Assembly: GCA_045587385.1 (NCBI GenBank)
Contig: JAZNCE010000093.1
Coordinates: forward strand, 1 to 5,739
Length of the DNA stretch: 5,739 nucleotides
Direction of reading: 5' to 3'
DNA from: SVQP01 sp045587385
GTDB lineage: Bacteria > Bacillota > Clostridia > Oscillospirales > CAG-272
In this document: positions 1 through 5,707 of the stretch, piece after piece
Layout: every line of letters starts with the position of its first letter
How positions within the stretch are numbered: the stretch's first letter is position 1
Made by a program: the position numbers and the translations under genes
The notes under the pieces: model-generated
The model's input: the letters and a program-made list of their open reading frames with translations, nothing else
Told to the model about the DNA's origin: nothing
Database searches by the model: none

Positions 1-1065
1 GATTCTCGGTTTTTTATCCTTGGCTGCAAGACTTGGGCAAACCTCCAGCATATGAGCACCAAGTGAATATTCCTCGTTCTCTGCAAGATGGTATGTATAA
101 TCCTCCATAAACGCCGAGGCGCCGTTGCCGTTTTCACCCATAGCCTTCATAATAGCGGTCATTGCGGCAACCTTCCAGTCACCCTCACCGCCATAGCCAT
201 AACCTTGAGCCATTAAATGCTGCGAAGCAAGACCGGGCAGCTGCTCCATACCGTACAGGTCTTGGAAGGTGTTAGAAAATGCTTTATAGTCTTCTTTATC
301 AAGCATTTTCTTCATAGCAATTTCTTCTCGCGCCTGATAGCGTATTGCAGCAACGTTGTCCGTAGCGACGTCATATTGAGATTGATAAACTGCCATCAAT
401 TCATCAATTTCCTGCTCTGAAACGGCATCCATTTCCTTGACCAAATCGCCTACCGCCCAGGTGTTGACCTGCCAACCAAGTTTGGTTTGAACCTCTACCT
501 TATCGCCCTCGGTAACAGCAACTTCGCGCATATTGTCACCAAAACGCATCACCTTCATATTTTTTGAAACAGCAACACCCACAGCTGATTTCATCCAATC
601 ACCAATGCGTTCATGTATCTTATCATCCTGCCAATATCCTGCAATAACCTTTCTGGGCATACGGAGTCGTGCTGCGATAAAGCCATGCTCTCGGTCGCCG
701 TGTGCCGCTTGATTAAGATTCATAAAATCCATATCGATCTCATCGTCCGGAATTTCTTTGTTATATTGCGTTGCAAAATGGCAGTAAGGTTTTTGCAAAT
801 CAGAAAGACCGTTTATCCACATTTTAGAGGGAGAAAAGGTATGACACCAAGTGATGATACCGGCGCAGGTATCATCGAAATTCGCTTCTTTTACAATATC
901 GGTGATTTCCCGATTGGTTTTTGCCGTAACCTTATAAATCAGCGGATAGGGTAGGTGTTTTGAAAGCTCCTCAGCCATTTCTATTGCTCGTTTTTCAACA
1001 GTTTCCAAAACCTCAGGACCATATAAAAACTGTGAACCTACCACAAACCAAAAACTGTATTTCAT
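1..1065 (-). CDS. araA: L-arabinose isomerase, 3' end cut by window edge
   Basis: Cytoplasmic enzyme that converts L-arabinose to L-ribulose, the first step of bacterial arabinose catabolism. The frame is open from the ATG at 1065 to base 1, giving 355 residues of a family that usually has about 490-500, so roughly the last quarter is missing. The N-terminus reads MKYSFWFVVGSQFLYG, typical of AraA. By spacing against the E. coli enzyme (Glu306, Glu333, His350, His450 as metal/catalytic residues), I place the first three at E294 (in GGEGDWK), E321 (in AFMEDYTYH) and H338 (in GAHMLEVCPS); the spacings of 27 and 17 residues are the same. The fourth, a His, would lie beyond the window. The start is set by a strong ribosome binding site 8 bases upstream. 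It is the second gene of an operon with the kinase, 13 bases after the kinase stop. No frameshift was found when I translated every codon. The identification is firm. Confidence 0.97.
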   Translation of the reverse strand, partial: MKYSFWFVVGSQFLYGPEVLETVEKRAIEMAEELSKHLPYPLIYKVTAKTNREITDIVKEANFDDTCAGIITWCHTFSPSKMWINGLSDLQKPYCHFATQYNKEIPDDEIDMDFMNLNQAAHGDREHGFIAARLRMPRKVIAGYWQDDKIHERIGDWMKSAVGVAVSKNMKVMRFGDNMREVAVTEGDKVEVQTKLGWQVNTWAVGDLVKEMDAVSEQEIDELMAVYQSQYDVATDNVAAIRYQAREEIAMKKMLDKEDYKAFSNTFQDLYGMEQLPGLASQHLMAQGYGYGGEGDWKVAAMTAIMKAMGENGNGASAFMEDYTYHLAENEEYSLGAHMLEVCPSLAAKDKKPRI

Positions 1066-1073
1066 AACGTATT

Positions 1074-1080
1074 CCTCCTT
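1074..1080 (-). promoter_or_regulatory. araA ribosome binding site overlapping the kinase stop codon
   Basis: Read on the minus strand, AAGGAGG lies 8 bases before the araA ATG at 1065. Its first bases are shared with the TAA stop of the kinase gene (1081-1079). Ribosomes finishing the kinase therefore sit on the araA initiation site, which suggests translational coupling of the two enzymes. The overlap is seen directly; coupling is inference. Confidence 0.9.
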
Positions 1081-2605
1081 AAATGTTATCTACTGCAGCT
1101 TGCTCAGCCTTAAGCAACTGCTTATATTTTTCCATATAAGCATAAAAGCCTTGAACATCTGCCTGATCTGGGCTTAAGGTCATCCCCGCAATATTGGCAA
1201 ACACATTTTTATTGAGATAATTCTCCAGCGTTTCGCTGTCCGATTTTTTGGCAGTATATGCTGCAAGCAGTGCCATTCCGTAAGGACCGCCTTCTCCAGC
1301 CGTTTCCATACAGGTAACAGGAGAGTTGCACGCCGCCGCCATATATTTTTGACCAACAATGGGCGTCTTAAATAAGCCTCCGTGACCGGTAAGACGATCA
1401 ATCTTGACATTCTCATGTGCCAAAATATCCATACCTAATTTCAAGGTTGCCATAGTGGAATATAGTGTTGCACGAAAAAAATTGGCAAGCGTAAACTTTG
1501 CATCAGGTGTACGAACAACAAGCGGCCTACCTTTGTCGAAATGGGTGATCTCTTCACCTGCCATATAGTTGCACACCAGAACGCCGCCGCAATCCGCATC
1601 GCCCTCAAGGGATTTTTCATATAGTTTTGTATACAAATCACCGCCCGTAGGTTCTGCTCCAAACAACATTGCCGTTTCTCTTAAAATAGATACCCAGGCA
1701 TTAGAATCGTTGGTGCAGTTGTTGCAATGCACCATCGCAACCGGTTTGCCCGTAGGTGTCGTTACCATATCAATTTCCTCATACACGTTTTCCAGTGGCT
1801 TTTCCAGTACTACCATTGAGAAAATAGAAGTACCTGCCGAAACATTACCGGTTCTGGGTGCTATTGCATTGGTTGCCACCATACCAGTCCCTGCATCGCC
1901 CTCGGGCGGAGCAAACGAAACACCTATCGGCAACAAATTGTCAAGCAAATCCGCACCCGATTCGGTAAGTGTGCCTGCACTTTCGCCTGCCACCAATACA
2001 GAAGGCAACGCATCTTCCAATTTCCAAGACAGATTGTATTTTGAAATGAGATCATTAAATTTTTCAACCATCAATCGATCGTAGCATAGGTTTTCGCTGT
2101 CAATTGGGAAAATACCCGAAGCCTCGCCGATTCCTACGGCGTTTACGCCGGTGAGCCGATAATGTATGTAGCCGGCTAAGGTTGTAATGTGTGCAATTCT
2201 GTCGATGTGTTTTTCCTTATTTAGTATCGCCTGATATAAATGTGCAATGCTCCATCTTTGCGGAATATTAAAACCAAAAAGCCCTGTCAAATTCTTGGAC
2301 GCCTCAGCAGTAATCGTGTTTTGCCAGGTGCGAAACGGAACCAATAAGTTCCAATCTTTGTCAAAGGCAAGATAGCCATGCATCATGCCCGATATGCCGA
2401 TCGATTGGATGCTTTCACGGTTTTCTATATTTTTAAGTGCTGTTTTCAGCCCTGTAAAAGCTTCATCTAAATCATAGGTCCAAATTCCATTATTAAAGTC
2501 AGACATCCAGCTATAATCGCCCGAAGAGATCAATTGGTGATTTTTATCAATTGCTACTGCTTTTATTCTCGTTGATCCGAGTTCTATACCAAGATAGGTA
2601 TTCAT
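1079..2605 (-). CDS. araK: FGGY-family carbohydrate kinase, probable L-ribulokinase (AraK type)
   Basis: ATP-dependent sugar kinase of 508 residues, probably phosphorylating L-ribulose to L-ribulose-5-phosphate in the cytoplasm. The N-terminal phosphate-binding segment YLGIELGSTRIKAVAID is at residues 4-20. GMMHGYLAF (73-81) and FRTWQNTIT (91-99) match the substrate-side motifs MHG and W-N/D-x-R/T of FGGY kinases. D237 in PEGDAGTG is the likely catalytic base. The C-terminal nucleotide motif runs LTGHGGLFKTPIVGQ (405-419), followed by GEGGPYGMALLA (437-448). The length fits xylulokinase-like FGGY proteins and is shorter than classical AraB (about 560). In Clostridium acetobutylicum a kinase of this non-AraB kind (AraK) was reported as the ribulokinase; the araA partner here supports the same role, but substrate cannot be read from sequence and xylulokinase remains possible. 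The ATG at 2605 is preceded by AGGAGG (2618-2613) at a 7-base spacing. It is the first gene of the operon, divergent from an AraC-type regulator. Confidence 0.9.
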   Translation of the reverse strand: MNTYLGIELGSTRIKAVAIDKNHQLISSGDYSWMSDFNNGIWTYDLDEAFTGLKTALKNIENRESIQSIGISGMMHGYLAFDKDWNLLVPFRTWQNTITAEASKNLTGLFGFNIPQRWSIAHLYQAILNKEKHIDRIAHITTLAGYIHYRLTGVNAVGIGEASGIFPIDSENLCYDRLMVEKFNDLISKYNLSWKLEDALPSVLVAGESAGTLTESGADLLDNLLPIGVSFAPPEGDAGTGMVATNAIAPRTGNVSAGTSIFSMVVLEKPLENVYEEIDMVTTPTGKPVAMVHCNNCTNDSNAWVSILRETAMLFGAEPTGGDLYTKLYEKSLEGDADCGGVLVCNYMAGEEITHFDKGRPLVVRTPDAKFTLANFFRATLYSTMATLKLGMDILAHENVKIDRLTGHGGLFKTPIVGQKYMAAACNSPVTCMETAGEGGPYGMALLAAYTAKKSDSETLENYLNKNVFANIAGMTLSPDQADVQGFYAYMEKYKQLLKAEQAAVDNI

Positions 2606-2626
2606 AAAACCGCCTCCTCTATTTTT

Positions 2627-2655
2627 ATTATATTTTTCGGAACTTGCTCAAGCAA
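2627..2655 (-). promoter_or_regulatory. Candidate promoter of the kinase-araA operon
   Basis: On the minus strand a perfect TATAAT (2632-2627) is preceded at 17 bases by TTGCTT (2655-2650), which matches the -35 consensus at only three of six positions. Transcription would start near 2620, giving a leader of about 15 bases that opens almost at the AGAGGAGG ribosome binding site. A perfect -10 with a poor -35 is typical of promoters needing an activator, which fits the divergent AraC-family regulator. The boxes are seen; the start point and activator dependence are inferred. Confidence 0.6.
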
Positions 2656-2656
2656 G
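2643..2656. promoter_or_regulatory. Inverted repeat covering the -35 of the kinase promoter; possible operator
   Basis: CTTGCT (2643-2648) and AGCAAG (2651-2656) form a perfect 6-bp inverted repeat with a 2-base spacer. The right arm contains the minus-strand -35 hexamer (2655-2650). A protein bound here would touch RNA polymerase or block it. AraC-family proteins more often use direct repeats, so the protein bound, if any, is unknown. The short arms allow for chance. Confidence 0.4.
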
Positions 2657-2674
2657 AACTCTGTTGTTTTAATA

Positions 2675-2703
2675 TGGACATTTATTGAGACATCTATTAT
2701 AAT
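2675..2703 (+). promoter_or_regulatory. Near-consensus sigma-A-type promoter for the AraC-family regulator
   Basis: TGGACA (2675-2680; five of six to TTGACA) and a perfect TATAAT (2698-2703) are separated by exactly 17 bases. Transcription should begin around 2709-2711. This lies past the ATG at 2704, so that codon cannot start translation from this promoter and the in-frame ATG at 2734 is the better start. A 10-bp direct repeat lies within the promoter and may control it. Confidence 0.75.
2677..2698. repeat. Tandem 10-bp direct repeat in the regulator promoter; possible operator
   Basis: GACATTTATT (2677-2686) and GACATCTATT (2689-2698) agree at nine of ten positions and start 12 bases apart. 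They run from the last four bases of the -35 to the first base of the -10 of the regulator promoter. Direct repeats are the usual form of AraC-family binding sites, although 21-base spacing is more common. Autoregulation is a reasonable inference. A third similar copy (GACATTTATA) occurs at 4148-4157. Confidence 0.45.
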
Positions 2704-2733
2704 ATGATTATAAAAAGGCGGTGTTATGGAAAT

Positions 2734-3579
2734 ATGTTGGGAATTTTTGAGAGAAGGCAGTTCTCCGATGGGGAAAAGATATGGTTTGGCAGATATAGAA
2801 ATCTCACCAATGTATTGCATTGGCATTTTGAATGTGAGATTATAAGAATTGTTGAGGGTAGCGCAAGGCTCAAAATTGGTGACTTTTGTTATGAGGCAAC
2901 AAAAGACGACTGCTTTTTCTGCGCAAGTGAAGAGTTGCACTATATCATCAGTGAAGCCGATACGCAGGTGGATGTTGCTATTTTTGACGAAAATCTTTTG
3001 CCGGATATAACAGGAAAATATATGCTCGTCTCTCCAAAACTTCCAAATACTATTCCCATAAAAGAATATTTTGAGTCTATAAAAAGGGAACTGTCTGAAA
3101 AAGGACCCTTCTACCGCGAAGCAATTGAAAATCGAGCAAGAAGTTTGATCGTTGATATTTTTCAGCATTGCCAAATTGCCGAACGCAATAAAAAGGCGAG
3201 TTTTCATAAAAATCTGATCGATAAAATCAACCGCGACTTTTCGTTCGTTACCTTTGAAGACGCCGTCAGCTACTCTGGATACAGTGCATCGCATTTTTCA
3301 AAATTTTTCAAAAAGCTTACCGGAATGAATTTTTCGGAATATTTAAATATTGTCAAGGTCGAAAACGCTATAATACTCCTTCGTCATAACAATACCACAA
3401 TGACATCCATTTCTCGAAAATGCGGGTTTTCAACCATACGGAATTTTAACCGTGTATTTAAAAAGGTTACCGGATATACTCCGCTTACACTCCCGAAGGA
3501 TTTTATTATAAATACAGGATTGCACATTTCAGGTGTAGATTATTTTGACCCGACAGACAAAAATTCAATACTCATATAA
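2734..3579 (+). CDS. AraC-family transcriptional regulator, probable arabinose-operon regulator
   Basis: Cytoplasmic DNA-binding protein of 281 residues from the ATG at 2734. An N-terminal cupin-like sugar-sensing domain is visible around residues 28-62, with LHWHFECEI (28-36), an acidic VEGSARLKIGD strand pair, and EELHYI. The C-terminal half holds two helix-turn-helix units: FEDAVSYSGYSASHFSKFF (174-192), followed by KKLTGMNFSEYL, and TSISRKCGFSTIRNFNRVF (224-242), followed by KKVTGYTP. This is the normal AraC/XylS pattern. After GYTP the usual xxYR is replaced by LTLPKDF and a tail of about 25 residues follows. An ATG at 2704 is in frame, but the promoter TATAAT ends at 2703, so I chose 2734; a GGCGGTG ribosome-site-like sequence (2717-2723) lies 10 bases before it. 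It is divergent from the kinase-araA operon, so it most likely senses arabinose and controls that operon; activator versus repressor is not settled. The gene ends 4 bases before a strong terminator. Confidence 0.92.
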   Translation: MLGIFERRQFSDGEKIWFGRYRNLTNVLHWHFECEIIRIVEGSARLKIGDFCYEATKDDCFFCASEELHYIISEADTQVDVAIFDENLLPDITGKYMLVSPKLPNTIPIKEYFESIKRELSEKGPFYREAIENRARSLIVDIFQHCQIAERNKKASFHKNLIDKINRDFSFVTFEDAVSYSGYSASHFSKFFKKLTGMNFSEYLNIVKVENAIILLRHNNTTMTSISRKCGFSTIRNFNRVFKKVTGYTPLTLPKDFIINTGLHISGVDYFDPTDKNSILI

Positions 3580-3583
3580 CGAC

Positions 3584-3613
3584 AAAAGCGAGGTGAAAAT
3601 TCACCTCGCTTTT
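3584..3613 (+). terminator. Rho-independent terminator of the regulator gene
   Basis: AAAAGCGAGGTGAA (3584-3597) and TTCACCTCGCTTTT (3600-3613) are perfectly complementary 14-base arms around AA, with a GC-rich centre and a short T run. The hairpin begins 4 bases after the regulator stop codon. The A run on the left makes it potentially bidirectional, so it could also stop minus-strand transcripts coming from the surface-protein side before they reach the regulator gene. Confidence 0.88.
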
Positions 3614-3651
3614 GCTATGTAAAAAACCGCCCAAAACCCTATTTTGACACC

Positions 3652-3729
3652 AATGCGTTCAATGGGGCAAACTGCTTGCAACCCGTATCAATACTGACTA
3701 TTTCGCGGTTTGCCCTAAAATAACGCATT
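3652..3729. repeat. 78-base imperfect hairpin with two nested inverted-repeat blocks
   Basis: The outer arms AATGCGTT (3652-3659) and AACGCATT (3722-3729) are perfectly complementary. After a small internal loop, inner arms GGGCAAAC (3665-3672) and GTTTGCCC (3708-3715) are also perfectly complementary, and the stem can extend by GC/GC at 3674-3675 and 3705-3706. The closing pairs 3664-3716 and 3673-3707 are G-T, so an RNA copied as the plus strand would fold better (G-U) than the minus-strand RNA (A-C). The right edge coincides with the point where the AbrB/SpoVT-like coding sequence breaks off. It could be the end of a mobile element, a recombination or transfer site, or a structured RNA; I cannot say which. 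Confidence 0.55.
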
Positions 3730-3763
3730 CCTCTATTCTTCTCACAATTCCTGTTGCCTTCAT
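3698..3763 (-). pseudogene. 5' fragment of an AbrB/SpoVT-type transition regulator gene
   Basis: From the ATG at 3763 the first residues are MKATGIVRRIEE, matching the characteristic N-terminus of SpoVT/AbrB-family DNA-binding proteins as I know it (MKATGIVRRID followed by DLGRVVIPKEIRR). The similarity stops after about 12 codons and the frame ends at a TAG (3700-3698), giving only 21 residues. None of the expected LGR-x-VIPKEIRR continuation is seen downstream in the frames I read. The initiation region is intact, with AAAGGAG about 8 bases before the ATG. Break point and hairpin edge (3729) coincide, so the gene was probably cut by a rearrangement. A genuine 21-residue peptide is a less likely alternative. 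Confidence 0.6.
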
Positions 3764-3870
3764 ATATTTACTCCTTTTCTCTACTCTGAAATGTGCCAAA
3801 AACCCAGTATTTATGCGAGTTTTCTGGATTTATTGATTTGCTCAAATCACATCTCGACCAAGCCAATTTT

Positions 3871-3923
3871 ACCCCTTTTTTCGTTTGTCCCAGTTGGACA
3901 TAAGGGGTTAGAGGACTTGGGAC
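3871..3923. repeat. Two interlocked inverted repeats
   Basis: ACCCCTT (3871-3877) pairs with AAGGGGT (3902-3908), and GTCCCA (3887-3892) pairs with TGGGAC (3918-3923). Both pairs are perfect. The order A-B-A'-B' means the two stems cannot form as simple nested hairpins but could make a pseudoknot in RNA or alternative hairpins. Such arrangements occur at regulatory RNAs, transfer origins and recombination sites; nothing here identifies which, and the short arms allow for chance. Confidence 0.4.
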
Positions 3924-4007
3924 GAGTCGTTGTTTTTTTGTTCTTTGTTAGTATCACACTTTTTGTAGAAATTATGAGTAGAATTTCCAATTGTTTTAAA
4001 TTTTCAT

Positions 4008-4036
4008 AAAGAAAAGGCACCTCAAACTATGCCCTT
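4008..4036 (-). terminator. Weak terminator candidate downstream of the sortase-like gene
   Basis: Read on the minus strand, AAGGGCA (4036-4030) can pair with TGCCTT (4019-4014) with one bulged G, and the stem runs into TTTTCTTT (4015-4008). It lies about 125 bases past the stop of the sortase-like gene and points the right way to end the surface-protein transcript. The stem is short and imperfect, so efficiency is doubtful. Confidence 0.3.
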
Positions 4037-4160
4037 AGTTACTACAATAGTATTCGCCTACAAACAAAAAACGAACCTACGCTTTCTTTTGGGAAAGGAT
4101 AGCTTCATCTTTTTTAATTCTTCGACTTTGATTAGATGCTTGATTGAGACATTTATAGTA

Positions 4161-4751
4161 TTAATGAACAACATCACAGTAAATGATTATGTATTCAAAA
4201 GCATACACATTCTTAACAAACAGCGTTAAGGACGCATCCTTGCGTTGCAGGGTGGATTGGTCTGCGTTTTTCTCATAGCGAATATCGGTTACTGTGTATG
4301 AGAAACGATTACCTTCCATATCTGTGAAGAAAACGCTATCTCCTACGGAAATATCACGGTAAAAGTCATACTGACCTTTTTGGGATGTGCCGCCAATCTG
4401 CATAGTTTGATCATAAACGCTTCCACTAAAACGGCAAGGGCATTTTGAGGGGTTTCCCCATTCAGCGCAAACCGGAAGAACCGACTCAAATCGTGGGAGT
4501 TCCAATATTCCCACAAAGTCTATTTCGTCAATGGACAGGGTTGACATCGTATTATCTCTGCGTTCCTCCGGGACGGCACCTTGCGGTTCGGGGATTAACT
4601 CACGTATTACGTTTACGTATTCCTTTGCTTTTTGCTCAGACGTATGAATATTCCATTGCCACGCAAATAAGAGTGCTATTGCAGCCGCAAGTAAGCACAC
4701 GCCGATAATTATTAAAATTTTTCTTATAACATCATTCTTTCGGCTCATCAT
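4161..4751 (-). CDS. Membrane-anchored sortase-like protein lacking the catalytic residues
   Basis: Protein of 196 residues with a short basic N-terminus, one membrane segment (about 11-31) and an extracellular sortase-fold domain (about 74-195). Sortase landmarks are IDFVGILELP (77-86), LPVCAEW (92-98), CRFSGSVYD (106-114), VGDSVFFTDMEGNRFSYTV (136-154) and SLTLF (174-178). Active relatives as I recall them read AGHNY at the His position, LFTCTYGG at the Cys and RVTVRCE at the Arg. Here the aligned segments are GGTSQ (T122), LFVKNVYAF (K180) and EYIIIYCD (Y187), so His, Cys and Arg are all absent while length and flanking residues are kept. Transpeptidase activity is therefore unlikely; a binding, scaffolding or regulatory role is inference. 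The frame opens earlier, at 4823, but I chose 4751, where ATGA overlaps the TGA of the wall-protein gene by 4 bases; the membrane segment then sits at the normal place. A second ATG at 4748 is adjacent. Confidence 0.8.
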   Translation of the reverse strand: MMSRKNDVIRKILIIIGVCLLAAAIALLFAWQWNIHTSEQKAKEYVNVIRELIPEPQGAVPEERRDNTMSTLSIDEIDFVGILELPRFESVLPVCAEWGNPSKCPCRFSGSVYDQTMQIGGTSQKGQYDFYRDISVGDSVFFTDMEGNRFSYTVTDIRYEKNADQSTLQRKDASLTLFVKNVYAFEYIIIYCDVVH

Positions 4752-5707
4752 ACGCGATTTCTCTTCCCCGTGATTCCTAAGATAATAAGCATACTGCCAG
4801 AAACAATCATCAGAATAACCCAAAGCATAATATTCGAGGTATCACCTGTCTGTGGTGAATCGGGATTATCGGGAACATCCCGATTTAATGTATTAGTTAG
4901 CACAAATGAAGTTTCCCGTTCCTCGATGGTCATGGTGTACCCCGTCGGAATATTACGCTCGACAACTTTCCAATCCGAGCCATCGTCTTTTGTAGACCAA
5001 GTATATGTCCAGTGGTTATTTTCTGAAAGTGTTGCCGTTTGATAGCTTGTGCCGTTGCGGAATATCTCGATTTCTATCGTTGTAGGACGAGCTGAACTTC
5101 CGCCGTCACCCTTCCAAAGCTTTAATACCTTGAGTTCTATTTCCTCATCATCTCGGCTTGGGGGAATAATCTCGGATTTAGAGGTAACGTCAACCTGATA
5201 CTGCCATAAACCATCTGCACCCAAACCGGGCAAGGCGATTAAAGCAGAATCAAATACATAGGTTGTTTCATCTTGAATTATACGCTCTGTAATTGCTAAA
5301 TAAAGCCCCGGCTTTAATGCATCAAAAGATGCTTTACCTTCAAAGTCTGTTTTTGCATTAAAACCTGCCGTGATATCGTTAGCAAGTATATATGTTTCTA
5401 AGGTTGATCGAATAACATTCCATTCACCGACTGTCTGTATCCCATTAAGGATCAGATTGGATTTTTCAAAGGACGACGTAAGTGTATATTGATAATCCGC
5501 AGAAACATCGGCAATTTTATATAGATTTACAGGCAATTCCGAAAAAGCAATACCACCGCTACAATAGGAGATCGTCAAAGAACAGTTTTCATTTGTAGAT
5601 ATAGGTTCCTTTGCATCTGATGTTGATGCCGCCTGCACTTGGCAAGGAATTAGATAAAGGCAAATGCAAAGTATAAAAGCGATTATCCCCATTCTTCTTT
5701 TAGCCAT
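4748..5707 (-). CDS. Cna-B/SpaA-type cell-wall-anchored surface protein
   Basis: Exported protein of 319 residues. A signal peptide spans about 1-26 (KRR, hydrophobic core, cleavage after QVQA). A SpaA-like prealbumin domain occupies about 44-175, with VNLYKIADVSADYQYTL and GLYLAIT. A Cna-B domain follows at about 189-274; by the family pattern K196 (in VLKLWKG) and N272 (in VLTNT) would form an internal isopeptide bond, with E250 (in VVERNIPTGYT) assisting. The sorting signal is SPQTGD (284-289), then a membrane helix (about 293-312) and the tail KRNRV. The motif begins with Ser instead of the usual Leu. No YPKN pilin motif is visible, so it is more likely a single anchored adhesin or minor subunit than a pilus shaft protein. 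AGGAGG lies 7 bases before the ATG. It overlaps the sortase-like gene by 4 bases. Just upstream, the frame ending at the TAA within codons 2-3 could be the tail of a preceding gene, but too little is visible. Confidence 0.9.
   Translation of the reverse strand: MAKRRMGIIAFILCICLYLIPCQVQAASTSDAKEPISTNENCSLTISYCSGGIAFSELPVNLYKIADVSADYQYTLTSSFEKSNLILNGIQTVGEWNVIRSTLETYILANDITAGFNAKTDFEGKASFDALKPGLYLAITERIIQDETTYVFDSALIALPGLGADGLWQYQVDVTSKSEIIPPSRDDEEIELKVLKLWKGDGGSSARPTTIEIEIFRNGTSYQTATLSENNHWTYTWSTKDDGSDWKVVERNIPTGYTMTIEERETSFVLTNTLNRDVPDNPDSPQTGDTSNIMLWVILMIVSGSMLIILGITGKRNRV

Larger units (their letters stand above)
3764..4160. other. Gene-poor region upstream of the abrB-like fragment
   Basis: About 400 bases between the sortase-like gene and the AbrB-type start contain no reading frame I would call a gene. 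The plus-strand frames at 3791-4009 and 4029-4229 lack a ribosome binding site and a recognisable product, and the second runs into the sortase-like gene. The region is A/T-rich with poly-T runs. It holds two interlocked inverted repeats (3871-3923), a weak minus-strand terminator candidate (4008-4036) and the ribosome binding site of the abrB fragment next to 3763. I saw no convincing promoter; weak hexamers on the minus strand were not good enough to call. Confidence 0.6.

Noticed and set aside
613..954. 113-residue plus-strand reading frame inside araA
   Set aside because: Antisense to firmly identified araA codons; no domain.
1569..2084. 171-residue plus-strand reading frame inside the kinase
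   Set aside because: Shadow of the FGGY kinase in another frame; low-complexity Ser/Pro-rich product and no ribosome binding site.
2696..2701. Second minus-strand TATAAT as the kinase promoter
   Set aside because: No acceptable -35 at 16-18 bases (ACACCG at 17) and it would give a longer leader than needed; the box at 2632-2627 is better placed.
2602..3294. 230-residue minus-strand reading frame spanning the intergenic region
   Set aside because: It lies antisense to the AraC-family gene, covers both promoters and shows no recognisable domain.
3791..4229. Two plus-strand frames of 72 and 66 residues in the gene-poor region
   Set aside because: No ribosome binding sites, hydrophobic or low-complexity composition from A/T-rich DNA, no recognised family; the second overlaps the sortase-like gene.
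4161..4300. Frameshift as the cause of the missing sortase Cys and Arg
   Set aside because: The last strands keep the same spacing from LTLF to the final Cys (14 residues) and the strand pattern, so the changes look like substitutions and not a frame change.
4752..4823. 24-residue N-terminal extension of the sortase-like protein
   Set aside because: It would overlap the wall-protein gene by 76 bases and put polar residues before the membrane anchor; the ATGA overlap start at 4751 is far more typical.
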